Below, piece after piece: positions 8,144 to 16,149 of a stretch of DNA of 41,976 nucleotides (position 1 is the first letter of the stretch; every line of letters begins with the position of its first letter). The DNA lies in the NCBI GenBank assembly GCA_947467315.1, contig CANIID010000009.1, forward strand, positions 1 to 41,976, given 5' to 3'. The position numbers and the translations under genes are program-made. Source of the stretch: Betaproteobacteria bacterium (GTDB lineage Bacteria > Pseudomonadota > Gammaproteobacteria > Burkholderiales > SG8-41). The notes under the pieces are model-generated. The model had not been told where the DNA came from, searched no databases, and worked only from the letters and a program-made list of their open reading frames with translations.

Positions 8144-8737
8144 ATGAACGGCTGGATACGGCGACGGATGGCAGGGTGGGCTTGCGCGGCTGCGCTGGCG
8201 TGGCCCGTGGGCGCGGTGGCGCAGTTGGAACCGGCGCGCGCGGCTTTTGAGAAGGAAGACTATGCTGCGGCCTATCAACTCTACAAACCGGAGGCCGATA
8301 AAGGCGCGGCCGAGGCGCAGTATCGCGTCGGGCTGATGCATAAATTCGGCTGGGGTGCGGCGCGTGATCACGGCGCCGCCGCGCGCTGGTTTATGGCGGC
8401 GGCGGAGCAATCGCACGCGGATGCGCAGTTCGAGCTGGGCATTTATTACAAGGATGGCCGCGGTGTGAGCAAGGATATGGGTAAATCCGCCGAATGGTTT
8501 TTGAAAGCCTCGGAGCAGGGTGTGGGCATCGCACAACTGAATCTCGGGCGTTATTTTCTGGCAGGCACCGGCGTCGCCAAAGACCCGGTGGCGGCGTATT
8601 ACTGGCTTACGGCGGCAGCGCAAAATGGTTACATCGACGGCATGGCGCTGCGCGTGCCGGCGGCGGAGGAGATGACGCCGGAGCAGATCAAGGAAACCAA
8701 TGCGCGCGCGAAGCAGGCGCCGCGCAAGGCGAATTAG
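8144..8737 (+). CDS. Exported Sel1-like (TPR-type) repeat protein
   Basis: 197 aa from ATG 8144, chosen because GGAAGGGAG lies just upstream and because a signal peptide follows (MNGWIRRRMAGWACAAALAWPVGAVAQ). The mature protein is built of Sel1 repeats, seen as AQYRVGLMHKFGWG, AQFELGIYYKDGRGV and AQLNLGRYFLAGTGV, each followed by a WF/YW-AA helix. Such proteins are alpha-solenoids that act as scaffolds; no enzymatic role is expected. The reading frame is open further upstream, but that part overlaps the divergent peroxidase gene and has no coding character. Confidence 0.88.
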   Translation: MNGWIRRRMAGWACAAALAWPVGAVAQLEPARAAFEKEDYAAAYQLYKPEADKGAAEAQYRVGLMHKFGWGAARDHGAAARWFMAAAEQSHADAQFELGIYYKDGRGVSKDMGKSAEWFLKASEQGVGIAQLNLGRYFLAGTGVAKDPVAAYYWLTAAAQNGYIDGMALRVPAAEEMTPEQIKETNARAKQAPRKAN

Positions 8738-8741
8738 AATA

Positions 8742-8762
8742 ATAACTATATGTTTTTAAAGG
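8742..8762 (-). repeat. 21-bp intergenic element, copy b
   Basis: Begins 4 bp after the Sel1 protein stop and about 33 bp before the beta-propeller start. Nearly identical to copy c (20 of 21 positions). Confidence 0.75.
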
Positions 8763-8795
8763 ATATTTTTTGAACCCCTATCGAGGAGACAACTC

Positions 8796-9749
8796 ATGAT
8801 GTTAAGACCGTTTTTTATCGCGCTGCTCTTGGCCGGCGCCGGATTCAGCGCCGTAGTACAAGCCGCGCCCTTCGCGTATGTCGCCAATGAAAAATCCGGC
8901 AACATTACGGTGATCGATGTGGCCAACGATACGGTGGTCGCCACCTTTCCCGCAGGCAAGCGTCCGCGCGGCATGACCGCCTCGCGCGATGGCAAGCAGC
9001 TCTACGTCAGCGATCAGCCCGCGAATGCGCTGCAAATTGTCGATCTTGCTTCGCGCAAAATCACCGGCAAGGTGGACCTTGGCGAATCGCCCGAAGGCGT
9101 TTACCGTTCGCCCGACGGCAAGCTGCTGGCGGTGGCGGTGGAAGAAGACAACTCCGTGCATTTCATCAACACCGCCACCGGCAAGCGCGATTTTCAGGTG
9201 AAGACCGAGGGCGAAAACCCGGAGCACGCGGTGTTCAGCCGCGACGGCAAGTGGGTGTATGTGAGTGCCGAAGAATCGGAGGTGGTGGACGTGATCGATG
9301 TCGCCACGCGCAAGGTGCATACCACCATCAAGGTGGGTAAACGTCCGCGCGGCATTGGCTTTACGCCGGACGGCAAGCTGGCCTACATCGCGTGTGAATT
9401 GGCGAATCGTGTGTATGCGATTGATGTGTCGAGCCACAAGGTTGTTGCGGTGATCCCGGCGGGCGTGCGCTCGAATGGCATCCGTGTTCACCCGAATGGC
9501 AAAACGGTGTTTGTGTCCAACGGCGCCGATGGCACCGTCGGCGTGATCGACGTGGCCAGCAACAAGATCACCAAGACCATCAAGGTGGGCGACCGGCCGT
9601 GGAATATGGCGATCAGCCCCGACGGTGCAAAACTGTATGTCGCGAATGGCCGCTCAAACTCCGTGTCGGTGATCGATACTGCCAAGCTGGAAAAAACCAC
9701 CGACATTACCGTCGGTGATACGCCGTGGGGCGTGTATATCCCTGACTAG
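8796..9749 (+). CDS. YVTN-family beta-propeller protein (YncE-like), exported
   Basis: 317 aa. GAGGAG lies 7 nt before the ATG and a signal peptide covers about residues 1-24 (ends VVQAAPF). The rest is tandem blades of about 42 aa with the recurring pattern AYVANE..GNITVIDVA...V..TI.VG.RPRG...SPDGK.LYV, seen about seven times, giving a seven-bladed propeller. Such proteins are common beside PQQ-dependent or cytochrome systems, but none encodes a defined reaction and I assign none. The stop codon overlaps the stop of the convergent oxidoreductase gene at a shared CTAG. Confidence 0.92.
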   Translation: MMLRPFFIALLLAGAGFSAVVQAAPFAYVANEKSGNITVIDVANDTVVATFPAGKRPRGMTASRDGKQLYVSDQPANALQIVDLASRKITGKVDLGESPEGVYRSPDGKLLAVAVEEDNSVHFINTATGKRDFQVKTEGENPEHAVFSRDGKWVYVSAEESEVVDVIDVATRKVHTTIKVGKRPRGIGFTPDGKLAYIACELANRVYAIDVSSHKVVAVIPAGVRSNGIRVHPNGKTVFVSNGADGTVGVIDVASNKITKTIKVGDRPWNMAISPDGAKLYVANGRSNSVSVIDTAKLEKTTDITVGDTPWGVYIPD

Positions 9750-10720
9750 CCTTTCAGCCGCACCGGTTTGCCGGTTTCAATCGAGGTGGTAATCGCCTCG
9801 AAGGCGCCGATGGTGTTGACGATTTCGTCGGGCGTGATCGGGTAGGGCGCTTTGCCCGCGACGGCATCGGCGAAGTGTTCGATTTCAACCAGCAGGGAAT
9901 CGACCTTGGGGAATTCCTTGCGTTCGGTTTTGCCGCCGGATAAACGCGTGATGCATTCGGTTTCGCCCAGCGCCTCCGCCGAGCCTTTGTCGCCGAACAC
10001 CTGCACGCGCCAGTAAAACGGCGACGGGCGCACCGCGCCCAGAAAGCCGCTGACGCCATTGGCGAATTTGAACAGCACCGAAATCGTGTCGAGTGGATTG
10101 TGCCCGGTTTGCGTGGCGACAAACTGCGCGTTGACTTCCGCCGTGGGTCCGGCGAGGTTGGTGAACGCATCGAGGATGTGAATACCGGTGCCGGTCATTC
10201 CGGCGCCGGGGGTCTCCGACGGAAGATCACGCCACGGCGCGAAAAAGTTACTCGAGTTCTCGTTGCTGTAATGGCCTTCGATGTGCAGCACGCGGCCCAG
10301 CACGCCGCTGGCGACGACGCGGCGCAGTTCCGCCATCGACGGCCAGAAGCGTTTGTTTTGACCGACGCCCACCGGCACGCCAGCTTTTTTGCACGCTTCG
10401 ACCATGGCGAGCGCATCGTCGAACTTCAGCGCGAAGGGCTTCTCACAAAATACCGGCTTGCCTGCCGCCGCCACCTGCTCCAGCAGTTTGCGATGCGTGG
10501 AGTGCGGCGTGGCCAGCCACACCACCTGCACTTGCGGGTCGGCGAGCGCGGCTTCGAGCGTGGTGCTCAACGTGAAGCCTTTTTCTTTGGCGTAGTCGCG
10601 CACGGTATCCGGCTCGTGACTGACGCCATGCACGAAGCGAATTTTGTCGCTCTTGCCTTGCACCGCGTTAACTATTGTCTTTCCCCACCAGCCGAGGCCG
10701 ATGATGGCTGCGTTAATCAT
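9746..10720 (-). CDS. Gfo/Idh/MocA-family NAD(P)-dependent oxidoreductase
   Basis: 324 aa. The N-terminal Rossmann fold starts INAAIIGLGWWGKTIVNAV (GxGxxG), followed by WLATPHSTHRKL and FCEKPFALKFDDAL; the EKP lysine is the usual catalytic and nicotinamide-binding residue. The C-terminal alpha/beta domain carries GTGIHILDAFTNL. Typical substrates are sugars, inositols or related cyclic alcohols. It is the last gene of the leftward run that begins at 18518, following the tandem OsmC gene after 33 bp. The specific substrate is unknown. Confidence 0.92.
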   Translation of the reverse strand: MINAAIIGLGWWGKTIVNAVQGKSDKIRFVHGVSHEPDTVRDYAKEKGFTLSTTLEAALADPQVQVVWLATPHSTHRKLLEQVAAAGKPVFCEKPFALKFDDALAMVEACKKAGVPVGVGQNKRFWPSMAELRRVVASGVLGRVLHIEGHYSNENSSNFFAPWRDLPSETPGAGMTGTGIHILDAFTNLAGPTAEVNAQFVATQTGHNPLDTISVLFKFANGVSGFLGAVRPSPFYWRVQVFGDKGSAEALGETECITRLSGGKTERKEFPKVDSLLVEIEHFADAVAGKAPYPITPDEIVNTIGAFEAITTSIETGKPVRLKG

Positions 10721-10728
10721 GCTATTTC

Positions 10729-10749
10729 CTAACTATATGTTTTTAAAGG
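10729..10749 (-). repeat. 21-bp intergenic element, copy c
   Basis: Fills most of the 33-bp gap between the tandem OsmC gene and the oxidoreductase gene, about 9 bp upstream of the latter's start codon. Confidence 0.75.
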
Positions 10750-10753
10750 TAAA

Positions 10754-11932
10754 TTATATCTTTCTGCCATTAAGCCGCACGCTGATTTCCGGCGTCAGCG
10801 CGGCCTTCAGCGTGGCGTGCAGAAAACAGGTGACCGCCGAAATGCGCATGAGTTTTTCGTGCGTTTCATCGGACTCGTCGCCGTGCAAAAACAAATGCGT
10901 GGCCACGGGGTCAATGCTGCCGTTGGTGCCATCGAACGCATAGGGGTTGAACTGCACCAGCCGCACCTGGCGGATTTTGAATTTCATGTAATCGATGTAG
11001 CGCGACAACTGCGTCATGTAACAAAACGCGATGCCGGCTGACACCAGCGCGAGGCCGCTGGGTGCGCGATCGGCAGCGCTTTCATCGGAGCGGATGGCGA
11101 AGTGGCTCATGCCGGGCAGTTGCAGCGCGACGTCAGTATATGTTTCGCCGATGGCTGATACACGGCACGTGCCTGCGACTTCGCGCACGATGCGTTGGTC
11201 GGGGGTGGCGGCTGGCGCGCTCAGCGTGGGCGTGCCGTCACGCTTCTGTCCGGTTTTCAAAATCAAATCGGCGAACGCGTTTGAGTCGGCAAGCGGACTG
11301 GGCACGCTCGAATATGTTTTGAGCGGATCGGCGGCGTCCGTGCCGCCGCAGTCGGACAGCGTGCTGACGCCGCGGCGCTTGCCGTTGACGTAGATCGCAA
11401 AGGTGTTTTCGACCGGCGTGCGCATGGCCGCCAGTGCGGGCGAGACCCGCACCGCTGCCGCAACCAGCGCGGAAATCACTGCGGCAGATGCCGCCGATTT
11501 GACTGCGACAGTGATCTTCGCCGGCTCGGCATAGCCCACGCCGTCACCGCGAAAAAACGCGCCGCTCATGCTGTAGCCGGTGCGGCATTGAATTTCCACA
11601 TCGTTAAGCTGAATGTTTTGCGCGCGTGCCAATGCCCGCAATCGATTCGCCAGATCGGCCTGCAAACCCGCATTGAAAAACCCCAGAGGAAACGGCGCGA
11701 GGTCATCGCCCTTGATATGCACCCCTTCGTCGCTGACCATGCGCCACACGCTGCCGTGCTCACCTTCGGTGACGACGGCTTCTTTTTGGTGGCTGCCGGA
11801 CAGGTGGCGTGCTTCGACTTTGAATACGTCGCGGCTCGCTGCGCCGAGGACGACGCCCGACCGCTGGCTGCCGTTGCGAACCTTGAATCCCAGCGGGAAT
11901 CCAGAGCTCGCAATGGTTTCAGCTTCTGCCAT
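10754..11932 (-). CDS. Tandem OsmC-like protein (two OsmC-type domains, only the second with reactive cysteines)
   Basis: 392 aa. I read two OsmC-fold repeats. The C-terminal one has SAGIAFCYMTQLSRY, with Cys at the usual reactive position, and ISAVTCFLHATL with the second Cys; it ends ISVRLNGRKI, like the single-domain OsmC protein at 6299. The N-terminal repeat has APFPLGFFNAGLQADL, where the reactive position is not Cys, and ends FAIYVNGKRRGV, so it is probably a non-catalytic partner domain. OsmC proteins normally work as intertwined dimers, so a fused pair could be a single-chain dimer. It lies between an FAH enzyme gene and an oxidoreductase gene in one operon. The substrate is unknown. 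Domain assignment is by pattern, not by alignment tools. Confidence 0.75.
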   Translation of the reverse strand: MAEAETIASSGFPLGFKVRNGSQRSGVVLGAASRDVFKVEARHLSGSHQKEAVVTEGEHGSVWRMVSDEGVHIKGDDLAPFPLGFFNAGLQADLANRLRALARAQNIQLNDVEIQCRTGYSMSGAFFRGDGVGYAEPAKITVAVKSAASAAVISALVAAAVRVSPALAAMRTPVENTFAIYVNGKRRGVSTLSDCGGTDAADPLKTYSSVPSPLADSNAFADLILKTGQKRDGTPTLSAPAATPDQRIVREVAGTCRVSAIGETYTDVALQLPGMSHFAIRSDESAADRAPSGLALVSAGIAFCYMTQLSRYIDYMKFKIRQVRLVQFNPYAFDGTNGSIDPVATHLFLHGDESDETHEKLMRISAVTCFLHATLKAALTPEISVRLNGRKI

Positions 11933-11939
11933 TAAAAAT

Positions 11940-11960
11940 ACTGTAATAACAAATACTTAT
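11940..11960 (+). repeat. 21-bp intergenic element, copy d
   Basis: Lies between the FAH gene and the tandem OsmC gene. Its CTTA end contains the stop codon of the FAH gene (minus strand, 11957-11959). Confidence 0.72.
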
Positions 11961-12802
11961 GCTGATTCGACAATTTTTTGCTGTTGCTGGCCCAAGCCCT
12001 GGATGCCCAGCGTCACCACATCACCGACATTGAGGAACACCGGATTGGGTTTTTTGCCGAGGCCTACGCCGGGCGGCGTGCCGGTGCAGATGACGTCACC
12101 GGGCAGCAGCGTCATGTAGTGGCTGCAATACGAAATCAGTTTGCGCACGCCGAAAATCATGGTGCGGGTGTTGCCGGCCTGCATGCGCTGGCCGTTGACG
12201 TCGAGCCACATGTCGAGATTTTGCGGATCCGTTATTTCGTCCGTCGTCACCAGCCACGGGCCAATGGGGCCGAAGGTATCGCAGCCCTTGCCCTTGTCCC
12301 ATTGCGACGACTGCAACTGGAACGCACGCTCGGATACATCGTTCGCCACGCAGTAACCGGCGACGTAGTTGAGTGAATCTTCTTCGCTGACATACTGCGC
12401 CTTGGTGCCGATTACGATGGCGAGCTCGCATTCCCAATCGAGCTTGGTGGCGTTGCGCGGCATCACGGTGTCGTCGTTCGGGCCGCAGATGGAGGTGGTG
12501 GCCTTCATGAAAATAATCGGCTCGGTGGGCACCGCCATGCCGGCTTCGGCGGCGTGGTCGGAGTAGTTCAGGCCGATGGCGACGTATTTCGAAATGCCGG
12601 TGTACGGCACGCCCATGCGCGGATTGCCGGTGACGATCGGCAGTGTTTCCGGCTTGATCTTGGCGATGCGCGCGAGATTGCGCGGCGACAGCGTTTCCGC
12701 GTCCAGCGTGGCCACCACTTTCGACATATCGTGCAGCTTGCCTTGCGCGTCGATGATGCCGGGTTTCTCGTGTCCGTCTTTACCGTAACGACAAAGTTTC
12801 AT
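11957..12802 (-). CDS. Fumarylacetoacetate hydrolase-family enzyme
   Basis: 281 aa, the usual length of bacterial single-domain FAH proteins. Family marks: YVAIGLNYSDHAAE, then the metal site WECELAIVIG (ExE) with the Asp of VANDVSERAFQ, GPWLVTTDEI, and LPGDVICTGTPPGVG. The divalent metal supports C-C bond hydrolysis, or hydration or decarboxylation, of beta-diketo or 2-keto acids; members include ureidoglycolate lyase-type and 2-hydroxyhepta-2,4-diene-1,7-dioate isomerase-type enzymes. Its place in the eight-gene run with two hydroxyacid dehydrogenases suggests a keto-acid substrate. Confidence 0.92.
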   Translation of the reverse strand: MKLCRYGKDGHEKPGIIDAQGKLHDMSKVVATLDAETLSPRNLARIAKIKPETLPIVTGNPRMGVPYTGISKYVAIGLNYSDHAAEAGMAVPTEPIIFMKATTSICGPNDDTVMPRNATKLDWECELAIVIGTKAQYVSEEDSLNYVAGYCVANDVSERAFQLQSSQWDKGKGCDTFGPIGPWLVTTDEITDPQNLDMWLDVNGQRMQAGNTRTMIFGVRKLISYCSHYMTLLPGDVICTGTPPGVGLGKKPNPVFLNVGDVVTLGIQGLGQQQQKIVESA

Positions 12803-12832
12803 GTGAACTCCTGCTTTCTTGAAGAATGCTGA

Positions 12833-13822
12833 TTATAAACCGGCCCGGCTCTTGCCCTTAACCGCTTTGTTCACCACGTTGATCGGCCATTCGCCCGACA
12901 ACACGCGACGCACTTCACCCGGCGCGCCCGCTTGCAGGCCGACCATGGCTTGTTCGCTGTACCACGCAGCATGCGGGTTAATAATGACATTTTCGCGACC
13001 GCGCAGCGGATGCGGATTCGGCAGCGGTTCGGGATCGGTGGTATCCAGCGCGGCGCCGGCGATTTTTTTTGCGTCCAGCGCGCGCACCAACGCGTCGGTG
13101 TCGATCACCGGCCCGCGTGCGCAGTTGATAATCACGGCGTTGGGCTTCATCGCGTTGAAGGCGTCGTCGTTGATGCTCTTGCGCGTTTGCGGCGTGAGCG
13201 GCGGGTGTACCGAAACAAAGTCTGAGACCTTGAGCATGTCCATCAATTCCATTTTCTGGCCCGGCGCGTCGAACTGGCCGTCTTTCACGAATGGATCGCT
13301 GAACATGACCTTCATGCCAAAGGCGGCAGCGCGGATCGCCACCTGACGCGCGATATTGCCGAAGCCGACCAAGCCGAGGGTGCTGCCTGAAAGGCGCTGA
13401 ATGGGTTTGCCCGGCGGCACCGCCCAGTTGCCGGCGCGCACCTGGCGATCATAAAACGTAATTTTGCGCGCGGCGGACAACAGCAGCGCCATGGTGTGTT
13501 CGGCGACTTCTTCGATGCAATACGTCGGATTGTTGGTGACGATAATGCCGACAGCGGTGGCGGCGTCCAGATCGATGGTGTCCACGCCGATGCCGTAGCG
13601 CGCGATGATTTTGCACTTGGGCATTTGCGCCATATCAGCCGCCGTGATGGGGCCGGCGTAGGTGTTGAGCAGCGCGTCGCAATCGGCGGCCTGCGCGAGA
13701 AATTCTGCGGGCGTTTTGGTTTGCAACGCGGTGAGTTCACCCAACCCTGCCAGGGTTTGTTTCTCGACTTCGAGGGATTCCCACACGTAATCGGTCAGAA
13801 CCACTTTTGCCAATCCAGCCAT
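12833..13822 (-). CDS. D-2-hydroxyacid dehydrogenase (CtBP/phosphoglycerate dehydrogenase-like)
   Basis: 329 aa. NAD-binding loop LVGFGNIARQVAIRAAAFG, then the catalytic set in order: Arg in INCARGPVIDTDAL, Glu in DTTDPEPLP and His in INPHAAWYSEQA. YGIGVDTIDLDAA is the usual substrate-domain signature. It would reduce a 2-keto acid to the D-2-hydroxy acid or run in reverse. It forms a pair with the next gene upstream, a different subgroup of the same superfamily, so the pathway probably interconverts two hydroxy or keto acids. Copy e of the 21-bp element lies about 20 bp upstream of the start. Confidence 0.92.
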   Translation of the reverse strand: MAGLAKVVLTDYVWESLEVEKQTLAGLGELTALQTKTPAEFLAQAADCDALLNTYAGPITAADMAQMPKCKIIARYGIGVDTIDLDAATAVGIIVTNNPTYCIEEVAEHTMALLLSAARKITFYDRQVRAGNWAVPPGKPIQRLSGSTLGLVGFGNIARQVAIRAAAFGMKVMFSDPFVKDGQFDAPGQKMELMDMLKVSDFVSVHPPLTPQTRKSINDDAFNAMKPNAVIINCARGPVIDTDALVRALDAKKIAGAALDTTDPEPLPNPHPLRGRENVIINPHAAWYSEQAMVGLQAGAPGEVRRVLSGEWPINVVNKAVKGKSRAGL

Positions 13823-13842
13823 GATGACGCCTCACTTAATAG

Positions 13843-13863
13843 TGTTTAAAAACAAATACTTAT
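13843..13863 (+). repeat. 21-bp intergenic element, copy e
   Basis: Lies in the 46-bp gap between the two hydroxyacid dehydrogenase genes. Similarity to copy h extends over 25 bp with one difference. Confidence 0.78.
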
Positions 13864-13868
13864 GAAGT

Positions 13869-14849
13869 TTATTGCAACTCGGTAGCGTTCCAGCAATTCG
13901 GCGGTTGCCGCCCTTCAAGCACGGCCAGAATATTATCTACCACCACGTTGGCCATCGATTCCCGCAACTCACGCACGGCGCTGCCCATATGCGGCGTGCA
14001 AACCACGTTGTGCATTGTAAGCAGGTCGGGATGCGGGCGCGGTTCGTGTTCGTAGACATCGAGGCCGGCGCCCGCGATACGTTTATCTTTCAGCGCTTGA
14101 ACGAGGGCCAGCTCGTCAATGATGGGGCCGCGCGCGGAATTGATCAGGTACGAAGTCGGCTTCATCAATGCCAGTTGTGCGGCGCCGATCAGATGCCGCG
14201 TTTGCGGCGCCAGTTGCACATGCACCGAAACAAAATCTGCTTCACGAAACACCTCGTCGAACGGTGCCCACGTGGCGCCGAGCGCGTGTTCTTTGTCCGG
14301 CGTGAGGCGCTTGGGGTCGTGGTAGATCACCGGCATCGAAAACCCGCGCGCGCGCTGGGCCATCGCCGTGCCCACGCCGCCCACACCGATCAAGCCGAGG
14401 GTTTTGCGTGACACCGTGCCGCCTTCGAGGTAGTTCGATTGCGATCCGGGAAACACGCCGCCGCGCATCACGCGATCGCCCTCGGCCACGCGGCGCGCCG
14501 TGGCCAGCAGCAACGCAAACGCTAAATCGGCGGTGGCGTCGTTGAGCAGCAGGGCGGGGATCACCGTCACCGGCAGCTTGCGCGCGGTGGCGGCTTGCGT
14601 GTCGATGTCCGCCGGCGTGATGGTCATTGACGCGACGGCCTTCAAATGCGGATTGGCGTTGATGATGTCGGCGTCGATCTTGTCGTGCAGCAGGCAGAAA
14701 ATAATGTCGTGTGCGCGCGCGGCTTGCAGCAATTCATCTTTGGTGACGATATGCAACGGATCGTTGTTGATCGTGACATGAGCGACTTTTTGCAGGCGTT
14801 CGATGGCGCTTTTTGCCACCGGCTGTGTGACGTAAATCCGTGGGCGCAT
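13869..14849 (-). CDS. D-2-hydroxyacid dehydrogenase (glyoxylate/hydroxypyruvate reductase-like)
   Basis: 326 aa. Nucleotide loop GLIGVGGVGTAMAQRARGF; Arg in INSARGPIIDELALV; Glu in DVYEHEPRPHPDL; His in CTPHMGSAVRELRES. The order and spacing fit the family, but GMGxxG is replaced by GVGGVG and the usual TPHxGSxT loop reads TPHMGSAV. It would interconvert a 2-keto acid and a D-2-hydroxy acid with NAD(P)H. It starts 5 nt after the stop of the PEP-synthase-like gene, so it is very likely cotranscribed. Confidence 0.92.
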   Translation of the reverse strand: MRPRIYVTQPVAKSAIERLQKVAHVTINNDPLHIVTKDELLQAARAHDIIFCLLHDKIDADIINANPHLKAVASMTITPADIDTQAATARKLPVTVIPALLLNDATADLAFALLLATARRVAEGDRVMRGGVFPGSQSNYLEGGTVSRKTLGLIGVGGVGTAMAQRARGFSMPVIYHDPKRLTPDKEHALGATWAPFDEVFREADFVSVHVQLAPQTRHLIGAAQLALMKPTSYLINSARGPIIDELALVQALKDKRIAGAGLDVYEHEPRPHPDLLTMHNVVCTPHMGSAVRELRESMANVVVDNILAVLEGRQPPNCWNATELQ

Positions 14850-14854
14850 CGGTG

Positions 14855-16147
14855 TTAAACCATCCAGCGCACGATGCCGGCCACGCCATCCACTGCCACC
14901 TGCGCGCCGTCGGGTATGGTGGTGGTGGCATCGGCCACCCCCAGCACCATCGGGATGCCGCGTTCGCGCGCCAGTGACGCCAGGTGTGACGTGCTGCCGC
15001 CGAGTTCAGTCACCACGGCGGACACATTGGTGAGTATGCGTGCCATGGCCGGCCCCGCAGCTTTGGTTATCAGCACATCGCCCGGCGCGACATGCGCGAG
15101 CTCGCATTCGCAGTTGACCACGCGTGCGCGGCCCGTGCCCCAGCCGACGCCGGCAGGCTGCCCGCGCAGGCGCGGATGATTGCGCCAGATTTCATCGGGT
15201 ACTTTTTCCTGCGTGCCCACGTGCAGCGGACGCGCTTGCAGCATCTTGATGCCGTCACCATCGTCACCGTCAGTCATCGCCCATTCGATTTCCACCGGCA
15301 GGCCCATGATTTCTTCGGCGCGGCGCAGCATGCCACCGAGGCGCGCGACTTGCGCATCGTTGAGGCAGCGTTTGGGTGTGTCGCTCTTTTTGGGGGCAAC
15401 AAACTTTCGATGCATGCAGCCGACGGCGTGATACTTCGGGCCGATGGCGGTTTCGGTCAGCACCGCTTCGCGTGAGAGCAAGTAGCGATCTGGCGTGACT
15501 TCGCCTTGGGCGATGCTCGAGCCCAGGCCCCAGGTAGCGTTAATCAACATGCCGCCTTCGACCGTCTGCGACAGACCACCACCGGCGGCCAGCGCCGGAA
15601 TCAGCGGCTGAATAATCAGCGCCATCGCGGTGTCGGCAGGGTCGAGATCATGCGTGGCCATGTAGCGCAGCGCGCGCGTGGACCACATCGCAGCCCAGCA
15701 GGCACGGATCGCGGTCTGAAAATCGGTTTCGTCTTCGAGATCGAGAAAACTTTCAAATTGACCGGCGAAGCTGGAACCGAAGCGGTCTTCCACCAATGCC
15801 GATGAGCGCACGACGATCGGCAGGCCGTGTTTGGCTTTGATCTCGTTCCAGACCTTCAGCAGCGGTTCAAGTATCTCTGGCGTGATCGGTTCATCCATCA
15901 GGCCGATTTTCATGTTCAGCGCACAACGCCGTGCGGTTGCGCCATCATCGGCGGCGAACGCGCCACGTGCGGATTCTTCGAGGCCGAGCGCTTTGATCTG
16001 GAGTCTGTACGCATCAGCGGATAAGCAGTAGCCGCCGGGCGTGGGCAAGCCGCCGTGGCCTAGCCGGGCGAGATTCGCACCTTTGGGACCAAACCGTGCG
16101 ACATCGGCAGCTTCAGGGGCTGAGAGGGGAACGAGTAATGCAGACAT
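14855..16147 (-). CDS. Short PEP-synthase-like phosphotransferase lacking the PEP/pyruvate barrel
   Basis: 430 aa. The N-terminal ATP-grasp part (about 15-315) is seen in FGPKGANLARLGHGGLPTPGG, VVRSSALVEDRFGSSFAGQ and EIEWAMTDG...MLQARPLHV. It is followed directly by the phosphohistidine swivel domain (about 340-425): AAGPAMARILTNVSAVVTE, then GGSTSHLASLARERGIPMV with the His that is phosphorylated in PEP synthase. The C-terminal PEP/pyruvate-binding barrel of PEP synthase and PPDK is missing. The arrangement recalls rifampicin phosphotransferase or phenylphosphate synthase subunits, which transfer phosphate from ATP to other acceptors; this is an inference. It starts 2 nt after the alcohol dehydrogenase stop. 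Confidence 0.85.
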   Translation of the reverse strand: MSALLVPLSAPEAADVARFGPKGANLARLGHGGLPTPGGYCLSADAYRLQIKALGLEESARGAFAADDGATARRCALNMKIGLMDEPITPEILEPLLKVWNEIKAKHGLPIVVRSSALVEDRFGSSFAGQFESFLDLEDETDFQTAIRACWAAMWSTRALRYMATHDLDPADTAMALIIQPLIPALAAGGGLSQTVEGGMLINATWGLGSSIAQGEVTPDRYLLSREAVLTETAIGPKYHAVGCMHRKFVAPKKSDTPKRCLNDAQVARLGGMLRRAEEIMGLPVEIEWAMTDGDDGDGIKMLQARPLHVGTQEKVPDEIWRNHPRLRGQPAGVGWGTGRARVVNCECELAHVAPGDVLITKAAGPAMARILTNVSAVVTELGGSTSHLASLARERGIPMVLGVADATTTIPDGAQVAVDGVAGIVRWMV

Positions 16148-16149
16148 GC

